Shown: positions 45,018 through 56,746, counted from the stretch's first letter. The stretch is DNA of 64,000 bases from Platanthera guangdongensis (GCA_039583875.1 CM077153.1:114262568-114326567); one strand, 5' to 3'. Numbers and translations are program-made. Notes: generated from the letters alone by a model not told the origin.

Positions 45018-45783
45018 TGTTAACCCCAAAGTCCGCAACGCGTGCACGATTCCAGGTTCACAAGCTCCATCACCGGCGGACTCAATTCTCCAATCCGCCA
45101 AGATCAACAAAGCATCAGCTTATTCAGCAAGTCCCAGCTCTTCGGCGGCGGACTCGGTTATGCAGTCCGCCCAGCTCGTCTTGCCCCAAGAGATCAACTC
45201 CCAGGATTGATCCTCTTCAGGCAGACTCAAGGTTCAGTCCGCCCAGGCCGCGACCCTCCCGCGTGATCGCGCATTGCTGTAATAGACGGGAGAGCAAGCC
45301 CGCGAGCCGAGTCTGCCCATGTTGAGCGGACTGGTGTGTCTTTTCTTTTTGCTTCCCGTCACCATTGCTTGGTTCTCCTATACCTCGGGCAGCCGGTTAT
45401 TTTAGCCTGGCCCGTTTGGGCCAGCCCCCGAACGTATAAATAGCGGGAGGTTGGACACCCACAGCATGGTGACTAGTGTCCTGGAGCCTACCTGTTAAAG
45501 GTTGTAGACTCGAATCTCAGTCTTTGCGGTCTCCAGCTTGCTCAACTTCTTGCACTTTTCCTTTCAATCTGTAACCAACTCATTTGCAATCAAAGGAAAG
45601 CCCGTCGCAATATAGGCATTCAGGTCGCGATGGGCGAAGTCTGATGTTGTCGTTGTTCACGCCTCGTCTCTTTCTCTTCCGCTTAGCAGATAGCTGCTTG
45701 TAGTCTCTTCTTTTCCCTTTTTTCCCCCGTGTTCGAACCATTAGCTTGCAGTGCTCGTCACTCTACATTTTTGTACATCAACA
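45018..45783 (+). repeat. 3' LTR of C
   Basis: TGTTAACCCC...GTACATCAACA, 766 bp, preceded by GTGAGTGGATTG as degraded polypurine tract and followed by CTATT (45784-45788), the right target duplication. The dyad upstream of the TATA box reads CTGGCCC-GTTT-GGGCCAG, changed on both arms relative to the 5' LTR. Confidence 0.93.
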
Positions 45784-46157
45784 CTATTGATCAATTAATA
45801 GGTGATGGCAGGCTAGGAGTGACTACTAGGAGTAGACATCGCAATGAGGTTCTTTACTCAAGATTTCTCTCTCAGGTAGAACCTAAAAAAGTTTGAAGAA
45901 GCTAATTCAGACCCCAACTGGATTATTGCTACCCAAGATGAGCTCAATCAATTTGAGAGATGTAAAGTCTGGAGTCTAGTTTGTAGACCTAGTGATCACA
46001 ATGTAATTGGCACTAAGTGGATTTATAGGAACAAATTAGATGAGAATGAGGTTATTGTTAAGAACAAAGCTAGATTAGTGGCTAAAGGATATAGACAAGA
46101 GGAAGTGATAGACTTTGACCAAACCTTTGCACCTATAGCTAGGATAGAATCCATATT
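45784..46157 (+). pseudogene. Copia RT N-terminal part (D)
   Basis: After CTATT the frame continues the integrase tail as DQLIGDGRLGVTTRSR. Then come [46 protein letters not shown] and [15 protein letters not shown], the classic start of copia reverse transcriptase. Only one nonsense (TGA near 45893) is seen. It breaks off at 46157 where E inserted, with TSD ATATT at 46153-46157. Confidence 0.92.
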
Positions 46158-46874
46158 TGTTGAAGCCAAAATTTGACTTCAACGAATGTTCACGAAATAG
46201 GGGCGTAGCCGACTCCTACTTGGCCCAAGCTCCGACCTCCGACCGGTCGTGAAGGATTAGAAAACTGGCCCAAAGCCGCAGCAGGGAGGTCCCACCGCTT
46301 ACCCGGAAGGTCACTGAGAGCTTCCCCTCCAAAGCCAAAAGCTGGGCTTGGAGTTCCTCAGAAGACCGTGCCAATCAATTCTCTCTAGCCTCTGAAAAAA
46401 GGTGCCTTCTGAAGAACCCCTATGGGCTTATTTATAGATTTCAGAATCTGAACTACAAATAACAAAACTGCTCTGGCCTGAAATTACTGGGGTATCCTTG
46501 GCCGGGTCTGCCAACAGCCAAACCCCGCTGTTCTGAGGAGCTATATGCAGTCCACCAAGGGTAAAAGGGTAAAAATACCGGGGGTAGAAGAGTAAAAAAC
46601 CCCCTGCTTTGACAGGAAAGACTAAAAACCTTCTCCCCCCCCCCTGGCGAGTGGAAAGGCATCTGCCGGCGAGAAGGACCCACCGCCCGTCTCGCCGGAG
46701 CCTCTCGCCCCTGGAGGTTCTCTCGCTTTTGGGGGCCCGTTCGCCTCTGGAGGGGCCCTCTCGCCCTTTAGAGAGCCCATCATCTCACCGCTTGCGAGTG
46801 GGCCCTCCTGGCACCCTTTGCCTGTCTCGTCCTTCTTACTTCTTGAGGGCTCTTTGCGAGCCCGAGGTTGTACA
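46158..46874 (-). repeat. 3' LTR of E
   Basis: 717 bp. The element-sense TATA box (TATAAATA) is at 46436-46429. GTCTCGCC-type motifs are frequent in the U3 part (about 46670-46850). ORFs within it are non-coding. Confidence 0.95.
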
Positions 46875-46894
46875 CAATCCCCGCTCTTTTTGAG
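46875..46894 (-). other. Polypurine tract of E
   Basis: On the minus strand AAAAAGAGCGGGGATTG abuts the LTR start TGTACAACC. It shares the core GCGGGGATT with the tracts of A and B. Confidence 0.75.
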
Positions 46895-46994
46895 ATTACT
46901 CTAAGCTCAAAAAGAATGTTCAACCGAGGCTCGTTATTCGAGGTGCATTAAAAAACGTATTTATGAGGAATCTTCTGAGGCCCCCACCGGGGTC

Positions 46995-47002
46995 TATAAA
47001 TA
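46995..47002 (+). promoter_or_regulatory. TATA box of E antisense gene 1
   Basis: TATAAATATGTGACTCC lies 83 nt above the ATG at 47078, a spacing close to that in A/B/C. Confidence 0.82.
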
Positions 47003-47077
47003 TGTGACTCCTGCCCTGTGCTCCTGATGCCCCGCTCTGCATATTCTTCTTCTTCCCTGTCCTCGAGTTCCTGCAGA

Positions 47078-48031
47078 ATGACGCACAGTCAAAGTTTTCG
47101 CGAGCGTCTCGCCCTGGTGCGAGAGCAGCATAAGGCCAACGTGGCTGCTTTCACCTCTTCTCTGGTTCGCCCTCTCGCCCCATCGTCTCGCCTGAAAAAG
47201 ACGAAGGCTGGGGGCCCATCACCTGCCGCAGGAGATTTGTCTCGCGTCGCTTTGGAAACCATCCCCACTCCCCACGCGCCTTCCACGGGAAAAGAGGTGG
47301 GTACTCGCTTTTATCACTGTTATCTCCGCGACCGGGTGCTCTTTTGCTGACTAACGTTTTTTCAGAGGGCTCTCGCGGTTCCGCCGTCCCCGAAGAGTCC
47401 GCGAGATGTTTCTTCTGTCCATGGCGAGGAACTTGATTCGCTACCCTCATCTACTCCTCCAACTACTCCCAGCGAGAGGGGGGACGATCCCTCCCCGGCT
47501 GCCGATATCTCTCGCCATCCTGGTAAGGGACCCTCCCTCGCCCTTTTGAATCCCCTTCGCTACTCTCACTCTCTCCTGCGAGTGCCTCTTCCACCCTGCC
47601 CCTGCACTCCTTGCGCAGATTCTCGAGCCAACTCTCCCATTGAGGAGCAGCCAAAGAAACTCTCCGTCTCGCCTCCTCCTGCGGACGGGATTGAAGATTA
47701 TCTGGGCGATCCCTCGGATCCAGTGGAGATGAAGCGGAAGACGGCTGAGCTCTTCCGGAAGCACGCGCGCCTCATTCACTCCTTGACTTTAGATAAACAG
47801 GCTGCGGAGAAGCGCATCGAGTCGCTGGAGGGCGAGTGCGCCCGTCTATCTTCTGGAGCCAATGCCGAGCTTGATGCCGACGGCGCCGACCCCGAGGCCA
47901 TCATCAATGAGACTGATATGCAGCTCCGTCTCGCGCGGCGTGGCCTCCGAACCATCCGTTCCTTCCACTCGCGGAGTAGGCCTCCTCGCGGGGGAGCTCG
48001 CGGCGGCCGCTGGGAGTGGCGCCCATACTGA
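47078..48031 (+). CDS. E antisense gene 1: 262-aa coiled-coil protein, three exons, intact
   Basis: Exons 47078-47296, 47366-47522 and 47619-48031; reading frames join exactly. Intron 1 (69 bp) has donor GAG/GTGGGT, branch-like CTGACTAAC and acceptor TTTTTTCAG. Intron 2 (96 bp) has CTG/GTAAGG and TTGCGCAG. The start at 47078 (MTHSQSFRERLAL) is chosen because F aligns from this residue. The protein is Pro/Ser-rich in the middle, has IEDYLGDPSDPVEMK (about 150-164, conserved in F), an amphipathic Lys/Glu/Leu coiled coil (about 163-200) and an Arg/Gly-rich C-terminus. It occupies the same place as gene 1 of A/B/C, but sequence similarity is weak. Function unknown; transcription is opposite to gag-pol. 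Confidence 0.75.
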
Positions 48032-48476
48032 CGAATATCCATCTTTTTCTTCTTTTCGCGAAATTTGTAATAATGGCAGTCTCGCCAAAGTATGCGGAGA
48101 GTTTGGTCCCTGCGGGACGATTTCTGGACATATGTATGTTTTATGGCTTAATTTTTCATTCCTTATTTGCCTTTCCTTTTAATTTATGCTCTATATATAT
48201 ATATATATTTATTTATAATTTTTGCTGACTGTGACGGGTCGCGCCGTTCGAGGTATAGGAGAGAGAAAAACGCCGACTCTTCCTTTCCCCCTTATTTTTC
48301 CCGCCCTTTTAATCATTGGCCTTGCATCAGTTATAAATATGCCTAGTCCTGGACTAGATACCACACTTTCCGCCTTCACCGTTAACCAAGTCTCGGCCCT
48401 CTGACCTCTCCGTCTCGCCGGCCCATTCTCGCCTCTTAACTCCTTCGTCTCGCTTAGGACCAGCTCGCCAAAGAAG
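48032..48476 (+). promoter_or_regulatory. Intergenic region and promoter of E antisense gene 2
   Basis: It contains a (TA)n run near 48190, TATAAATATGCC at 48332-48339 (138 nt above the ATG at 48477) and GTCTCGC motifs near 48068, 48412 and 48446. No other gene is seen. Confidence 0.65.
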
Positions 48477-50478
48477 ATGGGTAAGAAGAAAGTGGAGGAG
48501 GGCGAGGGGCGCAGCCGCTGCGGGAAGAGGTTTACTAATCACGACTTCCCGCTCGGCAGGCTCCCTCGGGAAGATCATGATAAATTTGCCCGCGAGTATC
48601 TGGGGGAGGGCATCGAGTCGCGTCCCCCTAAGGTCGGCGAGTGCATCAACACATACTATCCTGGGGAACTCGCCTTCCCCGTCTCGCACTTCGAGGCGGG
48701 GTTGCGACTCCCCCTCTGGCCTGAGGTGAAGCAGGTCTTCAAGTACTTTGGCGTTGTCCCGGCTCAGTTCAATCCCAACGCCATCTCGGTGTTGATTGCG
48801 TTTGCCTGCTACATGCGCCGAGAGCGCATCGAGTTCAGCTTGACGGCCTTCCGCAAGCTTTTCATCTACCACGCCAATGCCGACGGCGTCTCGTATTTCA
48901 CTGGGCAAGGGCTCAAGGTATGCGAGACGCCTAACAAGAATCATCACTGGCTCACCCGATTTGTCTTCATCCGGGGAGACCGGGCTGACTTTGGCGGCGT
49001 CCCTCTCGCGCCGGTCTCTCCGCCAGAGAGCTTCTACGCCACCCCACAAGTCAGCGGGCCAGAGAAGCTGCTATGCGAGTACCTTGCTGGCAAGAACTTC
49101 GAGGTCAACTTCTTGCGGCGAGGACTCGACTCGCTTCTCCCAGTGCTCCCGGGCGAGGGTATTCTTCTATTCCTCTCTCTTGGCTGTTTGTTGTCTCGCT
49201 TTTTTCTAACCCCCGCCCGCTTGCTTTTCCAGGTGAGCGAATTATCCCAGCATCCCCTCCTTATAAGAGCAACATTCATCCTGCCAAGGGTCTTGATCTC
49301 GCCAATGCAGCGGCAGAGGCGGCGAGAGAGTCCCTTGCGGTCATCCCGCCGAAGCGTCCTGGAGATGTCACCGTCCCTTCTCGCTCCAGCCCTCCAAAAA
49401 AGAAAATGAAGAAAGCTGTAGCTATCTCCAAGGAAAGGGAGAAGGCTCCCCAAGGGAGCCCTATCTCTGTAGGAGAAACTCCACCGCCTCCCTCGCCTAA
49501 TCACCAGGCCGTCTCGCCTATTCGCGAGACGGTGCTTCCTGGCCAACCTGCTGCTGCTTCCAGCCTGCCCGCCGGTGCTTCCAACCCGCGAGCTGCTGCT
49601 CCTGAGACGGTCGCTGCTACCTCTTCTCGCGAGGGCGATTCCTCTGGCCGTCCCGCCCCCGCCTCTCACATGAATTACAATCTGGGTCCCGTGGTTCACG
49701 ATGCCGTCGGCGACCCTGTTCTGTTGTGGGGGCGGGACGCCAACCGCGTGTCCATCTCTACCCTCCTTCCTTCATGGAAGGAGCAAGAGGTCCCCTCTAG
49801 CCACGCCTTCGCCATCGGATACGGCCTCTATGGTGGCCTTGACGCCACTTCGCCTGAAAGTGAGTCCACTAAGGACCTTGTGCTGAAAACCTGCCACCAC
49901 CAGATGCGGGCCTTGGAGTTCTCGCACCGCTCCTCTCGCCGCCTTATTTATATTAATTCAAAATGGAAAGCCAGCGAGGAAAACCTGGAGGCGGAGCAGG
50001 AGAAATCTGCTGGTCTAGCGAGAAGGCTGTCAGATGCCGAGTCACTTCTCGCGAAGGCCCAAGGTGGTGTGGTAAGCCGCTACTCCCCTTTTTCCTTTGG
50101 GTCTTTTCTCTTCCGTGATTCTTGGCTAATTGCTAGGTCATCCCACAGGATGCCGAGACGGCGGGACAACTTCGCTCGCGCGTGGCGGCCTTGGAGGAGG
50201 AGGTCCAGGCGCTGACGGCCGAGAACGCGCGTCTCCAAGCGGCTGCTGCGTCGTCGTCTCGCCGCGAGCCCTTCCAGACTCCCCTGCCCCACTATTCTTA
50301 TGAGGAAGTCGAGGAACAATGTCGAGACGCTGGTGTACGCGGGGCTGAACTGGTGCTGCAGATGATGAAAGACCTGGGGGTCGTGAAGGACGATTCTGAG
50401 GCAGTAACCGCGCGCGACTTGGTCCCCGAGCTCTATAGCGAGGAGGGCGATGATTCTTCATCCGGCGAGGAGGACTGA
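48477..50478 (+). CDS. E antisense gene 2: 616-aa Transposase_28-like protein, three exons, intact
   Basis: Exons 48477-49158, 49233-50071 and 50149-50478. The introns (74 and 77 bp) are GTATTC...TTTTCCAG, with a TTCTAAC branch-like site, and GTAAGC...CCCACAG; all junctions keep frame. Residues about 65-170 match the 'putative gypsy type transposon' domain (LRLPLWPEVKQVFKYFG, PAQFNPNAISVLIAF, FRKLF). SPPKKKMKK at about 280-288 is a nuclear-import-type signal. A Pro/Ala-rich linker, a long coiled coil across the exon 2-3 junction (about 475-541) and an acidic end (EEGDDSSSGEED) follow. Domain order equals gene 2 of A/B/C. No transposase catalytic triad is visible despite the family name. Function unknown; a nuclear chromatin or transcription role is inference. 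Confidence 0.85.
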
Positions 50479-50981
50479 TGTGCCGCCTCCAAGATTTAGA
50501 ATCACTCTCTCCTCCTCCTAATGTAAAGACCTTAAACTATTATTATTTTTTGTGGCATCTGCCAAGTAATGAGCGAGTGCTCCATTTTGCTGTCCTCTAT
50601 TTCATTTTTTATGCTTTGTGAAGTTAATCTCTGGTTTGCTTTTTGCCTGCGGGATGGTGCTATTACTTCGTCTCGCCGTGCAACTTTTCTGTATTTTTAT
50701 TTTTCTGTCTTATATCTTATGCGAGACGGGCTCTTGACGTGCTTAATATCCGCGAGATTGGCGCGAGGCCTTGCCTTGCGAGTGCCCTTTCGCTACCGGC
50801 GAGACGATCTCTAACACCCATCCGCTGCGAGTGCCCCCCCTGCCCCACTCCACACCCCCTTTTTCCTTAGTTTACTTTTGTACTTTTAGGACTAGGTGGG
50901 GATACTAAGGTGTAGTGCCTCTTCAGGGAATTTTTTCACCCTACTCAGCCAAAAGGAATTCTGCTTTGTCTGTTTGATGTT
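50479..50981 (+). other. 3' flank of E gene 2
   Basis: No gene is seen. It contains GCGAGAC/GTCTCGC motifs near 50668, 50720 and 50796 and T-rich stretches that may serve as the antisense 3' UTR. Confidence 0.5.
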
Positions 50982-53900
50982 GATGGGAGCCTGCGCAGCG
51001 GGTCTACCTGGGGCCGAGCCGAGCTCGGGGTGCCGATGAAGAACTTAACTCAAAACCTATCCCCCACAGGCGAGCCTTCGGACCTGCCAGCTAGATGGGA
51101 GCCTGCGCAGCGGGTCTACCTGGGGCCGAGCCGAGCTCGGGGTGCCGATGAAGAACTTAACTCAAAACCTATCCCCCACAGGCGAGCCTTCGGACCTGCC
51201 AGCTAGATGGGAGCCTGCGCAGCGGGTCTACCTGGGGCCGAGCCGAGCTCGGGGTGTCGATGAAGAACTTAACTCAAAACCTATCCCCCACAGGCGAGCC
51301 TTCGGACCTGCCAGCTAGATGGGAGCCTGCGCAGCGGGTCTACCTGGGGCCGAGCCGAGCTCGGGGTGTCGATGAAGAACTTAACTCAAAACCTATCCCC
51401 CACAGGCGAGCCTTCGGACCTGCCAGCTAGATGGGAGCCTACGCAGCGGGTCTACCTGGGGCCGAGCCGAGCTCGGGGTGTCGATGAAGAACTTAACTCA
51501 AAACCTATCCCCCACAGGCGAGCCTTCGGACCTGCCAGCTAGATGGGAGCCTGCGCAGCGGGTCTACCTGGGGCCGAGCCGAGCTCGGGGTGCCGATGAA
51601 GAACTTAACTCAAAACCTATCCCCCACAGGCGAGCCTTCGGACCTGCCAGCTAGATGGGAGCCTGCGCAGCGGGTCTACCTGGGGCCGAGCCGAGCTCGG
51701 GGTGCCGATGAAGAACTTAACTCAAAACCTATCCCCCACAGGCGAGCCTTCGGACCTGCCAGCTAGATGGGAGCCTGCGCAGCGGGTCTACCTGGGGCCG
51801 AGCCGAGCTCGGGGTGCCGATGAAGAATTTAACTCAAAGCCTATCCCCCACAGGCGAGCCTTCGGACCTGCCAGCTAGATGGGAGCCTGCGCAGCGGGTC
51901 TACCTGGGGCCGAGCCGAGCTCGGGGTGCCGATGAAGAACTTAACTCAAAGCCTATCCCCCACAGGCGAGACTTCGGACCTGCCAGCTAGATGGGAGCCT
52001 GCGCAGCGGGTCTACCTGGGGCCGAGCCGAGCTCGGGGTGCCGATAAAGAACTTAACTCAAAGGGCGAGCCTTCGGACCTGCCAGCTAGATGGGAGCCTG
52101 CGCAGCGGGTCTACCTGGGGCCGAGCCGAGCTCGGGGTGCGATGAAGAACTTAACTCAAAACCTATCCCCCACAGGCGAGCCTTCGGACCTGCCAGCTAG
52201 ATGGGAGCCTGCGCAGCGGGTCTTCCTGGGGCCGAGCCGAGCTCGGGGTGCCGATGAAGAACTTAACTCAAAACCTATCCCCCACAGGCGAGCCTTCGGA
52301 CCTGCCAGCTAGATGGGAGCCTGCGCAGCGGGTCTACCTGGGGCCGAGCCGAGCTCGGGGTGCCGATGAAGAACTTAACTCAAAACCTATCCCCCACAGG
52401 CGAGCCTTCGGACCTGCCAGCTAGATGGGAGCCTGCGCAGCGGGTCTACCTGGGGCCGAGCCGAGCTCGGGGTGCCGATGAAGAACTTAACTCAAAGCCT
52501 ATCCCCCACAGGCGAGCCTTCGGACCTGCCAGCTAGATGGGAGCCTGCGCAGCGGGTCTACCTGGGGCCGAGCCGAGCTCGGGGTGCCGATGAAGAACTT
52601 AACTCAAAACCTATCCCCCACAGGCGAGCCTTCGGACCTGCCAGCTAGATGGGAGCCTGCGCAGCGGGTCTACCTGGGGCCGAGCCGAGCTCGGGGTGCC
52701 GATGAAGAACTTAACTCAAAACCTATCCCCCACAGGCGAGCCTTCGGACCTGCCAGCTAGATGGGAGCCTGCGCAGCGGGTCTACCTGGGGCCGAGCCGA
52801 GCTCGGGGTGCCGATGAAGAACTTAACTCAAAACCTATCCCCCACAGGCGAGCCTTCGGACCTGCCAGCTAGATGGGAGCCTGCGCAGCGGGTCTACCTG
52901 GGGCCGAGCCGAGCTCGGGGTGCCGATGAAGAACTTAACTCAAAACCTATCCCCCACAGGCGAGCCTTCGGACCTGCCAGCTAGATGGGAGCCTGCGCAG
53001 CGGGTCTACCTGGGGCCGAGCCGAGCTCGGGGTGTCGATGAAGAACTTAACTCAAAACCTATCCCCCACAGGCGAGCCTTCGGACCTGCCAGCTAGATGG
53101 GAGCCTGCGCAGCGGGTCTACCTGGGGCCGAGCCGAGCTCGGGGTGTCGATGAAGAACTTAACTCAAAACCTATCCCCCACAGGCGAGCCTTCGGACCTG
53201 CCAGCTAGATGGGAGCCTGCGCAGCGGGTCTACCTGGGGCCGAGCCGAGCTCGGGGTGCGATGAAGAACTTAACTCAAAACCTATCCCCCACAGGCGAGC
53301 CTTCGGACCTGCCAGCTAGATGGGAGCCTGCGCAGCGGGTCTACCTGGGGCCGAGCCGAGCTCGGGGTGCCGATGAAGAACTTAACTCAAAACCTATCCC
53401 CCACAGGCGAGCCTTCGGACCTGCCAGCTAGATGGGAGCCTGCGCAGCGGGTCTACCTGGGGCCGAGCCGAGCTCGGGGTGCCGATGAAGAACTTAACTC
53501 AAAACCTATCCCCCACAGGCGAGCCTTCGGACCTGCCAGCTAGATGGGAGCCTGCGCAGCGGGTCTACCTGGGGCCGAGCCGAGCTCGGGGTGTCGATGA
53601 AGAACTTAACTCAAAACCTATCCCCCACAGATGAAGAATTTAACTCAAAGCCTAAAACCTATCCCCCACAGGCGAGCCTCCCCCACAGGCGAGCCTTCGG
53701 ACCTGCCAGCTAAAACCTATCCCCACAGATTCGGACCTGGGAGCCTGCGCAGCGGGTCTACCTGGGGCCGAGCCGAGCTCGGGGTGCCGATGAAGAACTT
53801 AACTCAAAGCCTATCCCCCACAGGAGCCGAGCCTTCGGACCTGCCAGCTAGATGGGAGCCTGCGCAGCGGGTCTACCTGGGGCCGAGCCGAGCTCGGGGT

Positions 53901-54830
53901 GCCGATGAAGAACTTAACTCAAAGCCTATCCCCCACAGGCGAGCCTTCGGACCTGCCAGCTAGATGGGAGCCTGCGCAGCGGGTCTACCTGGGGCCGAGC
54001 CGAGCTCGGGGTGTCGATGAAGAACTTAACTCAAAACCTATCCCCCACAGGCGAGCCTTCGGACCTGCCAGCTAGATGGGAGCCTGCGCAGCGGGTCTTC
54101 CTGGGGCCGAGCCGAGCTCGGGGTGCCGATGAAGAACTTAACTCAAAACCTATCCCCCACAGGCGAGCCTTCGGACCTGCCAGCTAGATGGGAGCCTGCG
54201 CAGCGGGTCTACCTGGGGCCGAGCCGAGCTCGGGGTGCCGATGAAGAACTTAACTCAAAACCTATCCCCCACAGGCGAGCCTTCGGACCTGCCAGCTAGA
54301 TGGGAGCCTGCGCAGCGGGTCTACCTGGGGCCGAGCCGAGCTCGGGGTGCCGATGAAGAACTTAACTCAAAGCCTATCCCCCACAGGCGAGCCTTCGGAC
54401 CTGCCAGCTAGATGGGAGCCTGCGCAGTGGGTCTACCTGGGCCGAGCCGAGCTCGGGGTGCCGATGAAGAACTTAACTCAAAGCCTATCCCCCACAGGCG
54501 AGCCTTCGGACCTGCCAGCTAGATGGGAGCCTGCGCAGCGGGTCTACCTGGGGCCGAGCCGAGCTCGGGGTGTCGATGAAGAACTTAACTCAAAACCTAT
54601 CCCCCACAGGCGAGCCTTCGGACCTGCCAGCTAGATGGGAGCCTGCGCAGCGGGTCTACCTGGGGCCGAGCCGAGCTCGGGGTGCCGATGAAGAACTTAA
54701 CTCAAAACCTATCCCCCACAGGCGAGCCTTCGGACCTGCCAGCTAGATGGGAGCCTGCGCAGCGGGTCTACCTGGGGCCGAGCCGAGCTCGGGGTGCCGA
54801 TGAAGATCTTAACTCAAAACCTATCTTTAG
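50982..54830. repeat. 112-bp tandem satellite-like array, about 34 copies, inside E
   Basis: The monomer starts GATGGGAGCCTGCGCAGCGG and ends TGCCAGCTA. Spacing is 112 bp from 50982 (51094, 51206, 51318...), with a 98-bp unit near 51990 and a scrambled segment at 53630-53740. Copies are nearly identical. Each contains the hairpin CCGAGC-CGA-GCTCGG. Because 112 is not a multiple of three, no long ORF crosses the array. It sits between pol and antisense gene 2, the same place as the hairpin repeats of A/B/C. Confidence 0.97.
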
Positions 54831-54917
54831 GACTTCATGATAAAGAAAAACAAGAGATGTTTCGAGAAGCATATTATATTGATCATGCTTTAAATACACA
54901 TCTACCGCTCTCCCTTT

Positions 54918-56746
54918 TTATGGGTAGAAGCGTTTTAAATCATCCCCGCTCCAGGAGTGGTTCAAGGCCCTACCCTCCACATCTTGGAGGTAGTACCCCC
55001 CCGCTTTCAACACTCTCTCTACAATATAAGGCCCTTCCCAATTTGGATTGAGCTTTCCCACCGGGGCGGACCTCCCTGCCGCATCAACCTTCTTCAGTAC
55101 TAGGTCTCCTTCCGCGAACTGTTTTATCCTGATATGCTTATCGAAGTGCTTTGCCATTCGTCGCTTGATTTCCTCCTGTCTGATGGCTGCCACGTCTCGC
55201 AACTCCTCTGCCAGGTCTAGCGAGAGGCGCAGACCTTCCTCATTTTCCATTCTCCATGCCTCGTCTCCATCACCTGCGGCCGCAACTCGTGGGGATCGGA
55301 CCTCGAATTCCACTGGTAGGACCGCCTCACAACCATGGGAAAGTTTGAAAGGGGTCTCACCAGTGGCCGTGTTTGGGGTTGTTCTTAGAGCCCACAGGAC
55401 CGAGGGGAGCTGCTCTACCCAGTTCCCTCTCAGATTCTCTACCTTCTTTTTAGCAAGTTAACGATAACCTTGTTCGCCGCCTCCACCTGACCGTTGCTCC
55501 TGGGGTGGTGGACAGAGGCAAACCTGAGGTCAATGCCCTGCTGAGTGCAGAAGCTGATGAACTCTTCACTAGCGAACTGGGGGCCATTATCCGTGACGAT
55601 GGCCTGAGGCAGCCCGTGCCTGCAGATGATCTCCCCCCAGACGAAGTTCCTGATGACCTGGGAGGTCACCTTTGCTAGTGCCTTAACCTCCAGCCATTTG
55701 GAGAAGTAATCTATCATAACCAGGAGGAATCTTCTTTGCCCACTAGCTGGAGGAAAAGGCCCCACTAGATCCATTCCCCAAATGGCGAAAGGCCACGGTG
55801 CTGTGATGCTTCGGAGCCTTTGAGCCGGCAAGAGCTGGAGTGGGGCGTAGAGCTGGCACTTCCGGCATTTCCTTGCAAACTCTGTCGCGTCCTTCCTCAG
55901 GGTGGGCCAGAAGTACCCCTGCCTGACCACCCTTGCTTCCAATGTCCTCCCTCCGGAATGACTACCACATTCCCCGGAGTGCACCTCCTCCAGAATGTGT
56001 CTGGTCTCCTCCTCCATTATGCATCGAGCTAGGAGACCCGAGAGCATCCTCCGGTGCAGTCCTCCTTCATGCATGAGATAATGAGCCGCCTTATGGCGGA
56101 AGCTTCTTGCCTCCTTGACCCCCTCAGGGAGGGTTCCTGTCAGGAAGAAAGTAACGAAAGGATCTACCCATGAGGGCCGCCGATCCACCTCCATCAGCTC
56201 CCCCTCCTCAATCGCTGGATGGAATAAATCAGTCCGGGCACCTCCTTCCCAAGGTCCGAACTTGGCCAATTGATCGGCAGCAGTGTTCTCTTCTCTGGGG
56301 ACGTGCTGGATGGAGAACGTCCGGAATCCCCCGATGATCGTTCTTACCTTGGATAAATATTTCACAAGGGTGGGCTCCCGCACCTCGAACTCTCCACGTA
56401 TCTGCGACGCCACTACCAATGAGTCTGTGAAAACCTCAACGTCCTTGATCTCGAGCTCCTTGGCCAGGCGAAGGCCGGCTATCACTGCCTCGTACTCTGC
56501 TTGGTTGTTGGTTGTGGGGAAATGTAAGGCGACCGCTTGTCTTATGGTTACTCCCTGAGGACTTGTCAGTACCACCCCCGCCCCAAGGGAGTGCTTTCCC
56601 GAGGCCCCGTCGACCATTATCTTCCATGCTTCTGGTTGCTGTGGCTCCTCGGCCCCGTTCTCCGCGACGTAGTCTGCCAAGAAGTCGGCCACCACCTGTG
56701 CCTTAATGGAGAGCCTTGGTACGAACGAAATGTTGAACTCACTCAA
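54918..56746 (-). pseudogene. E RNase H and integrase (one frameshift)
   Basis: RNase H: KIMVDGASGKHSLGAGVVL, NNQAEYEAVIAGL, EVFTDSLVVASQ. Integrase: HSGECGSH...CRKCQ zinc finger, MDLVGPFP, VTDNGPQF and GQVEAAN give the catalytic triad. The frame closes at 55439 just after VNLLKRR. Restoring register needs one base near 55440; the continuation (55438-54918) has LPVEFEVRSP, KLNPNWEGPYIV and GDDLKRFYP. The rest of the domain is complete, so this is near-functional or a sequence error. Confidence 0.92.

Larger units (their letters stand above)
32717..45783 (+). mobile_element. Element C: full-length, old Tat-type Ty3 element
   Basis: The order is 5' LTR, gag, protease, RT, RNase H, integrase, structured 3' region, antisense genes 2 and 1, 3' LTR, about 13.07 kb with 5-bp target duplication. 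It is the family of A and B. The LTRs differ by about 33 mismatches in the first 235 bp, so insertion is old. All genes are disrupted. Confidence 0.93.

Noticed and set aside
46453..46893. ORFs inside the E LTRs, nearly identical at 61026-61472
   Set aside because: Both are LTR sequence; the reading frames change with the C-run length and have no support as genes.
48354..49699. Long minus-strand ORFs opposite E gene 2 (231 and 221 codons)
   Set aside because: GC-rich shadow frames; the plus strand has the conserved domain, TATA box and fitting splice sites.
51926..54634. Repeated ORFs (NLSPTGEPSDLPARWEP) in the 112-bp array
   Set aside because: Each ends within about one hundred codons because 112 is not a multiple of three; no start context or splice pattern makes a single protein. 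Short ORFs from a tandem repeat.
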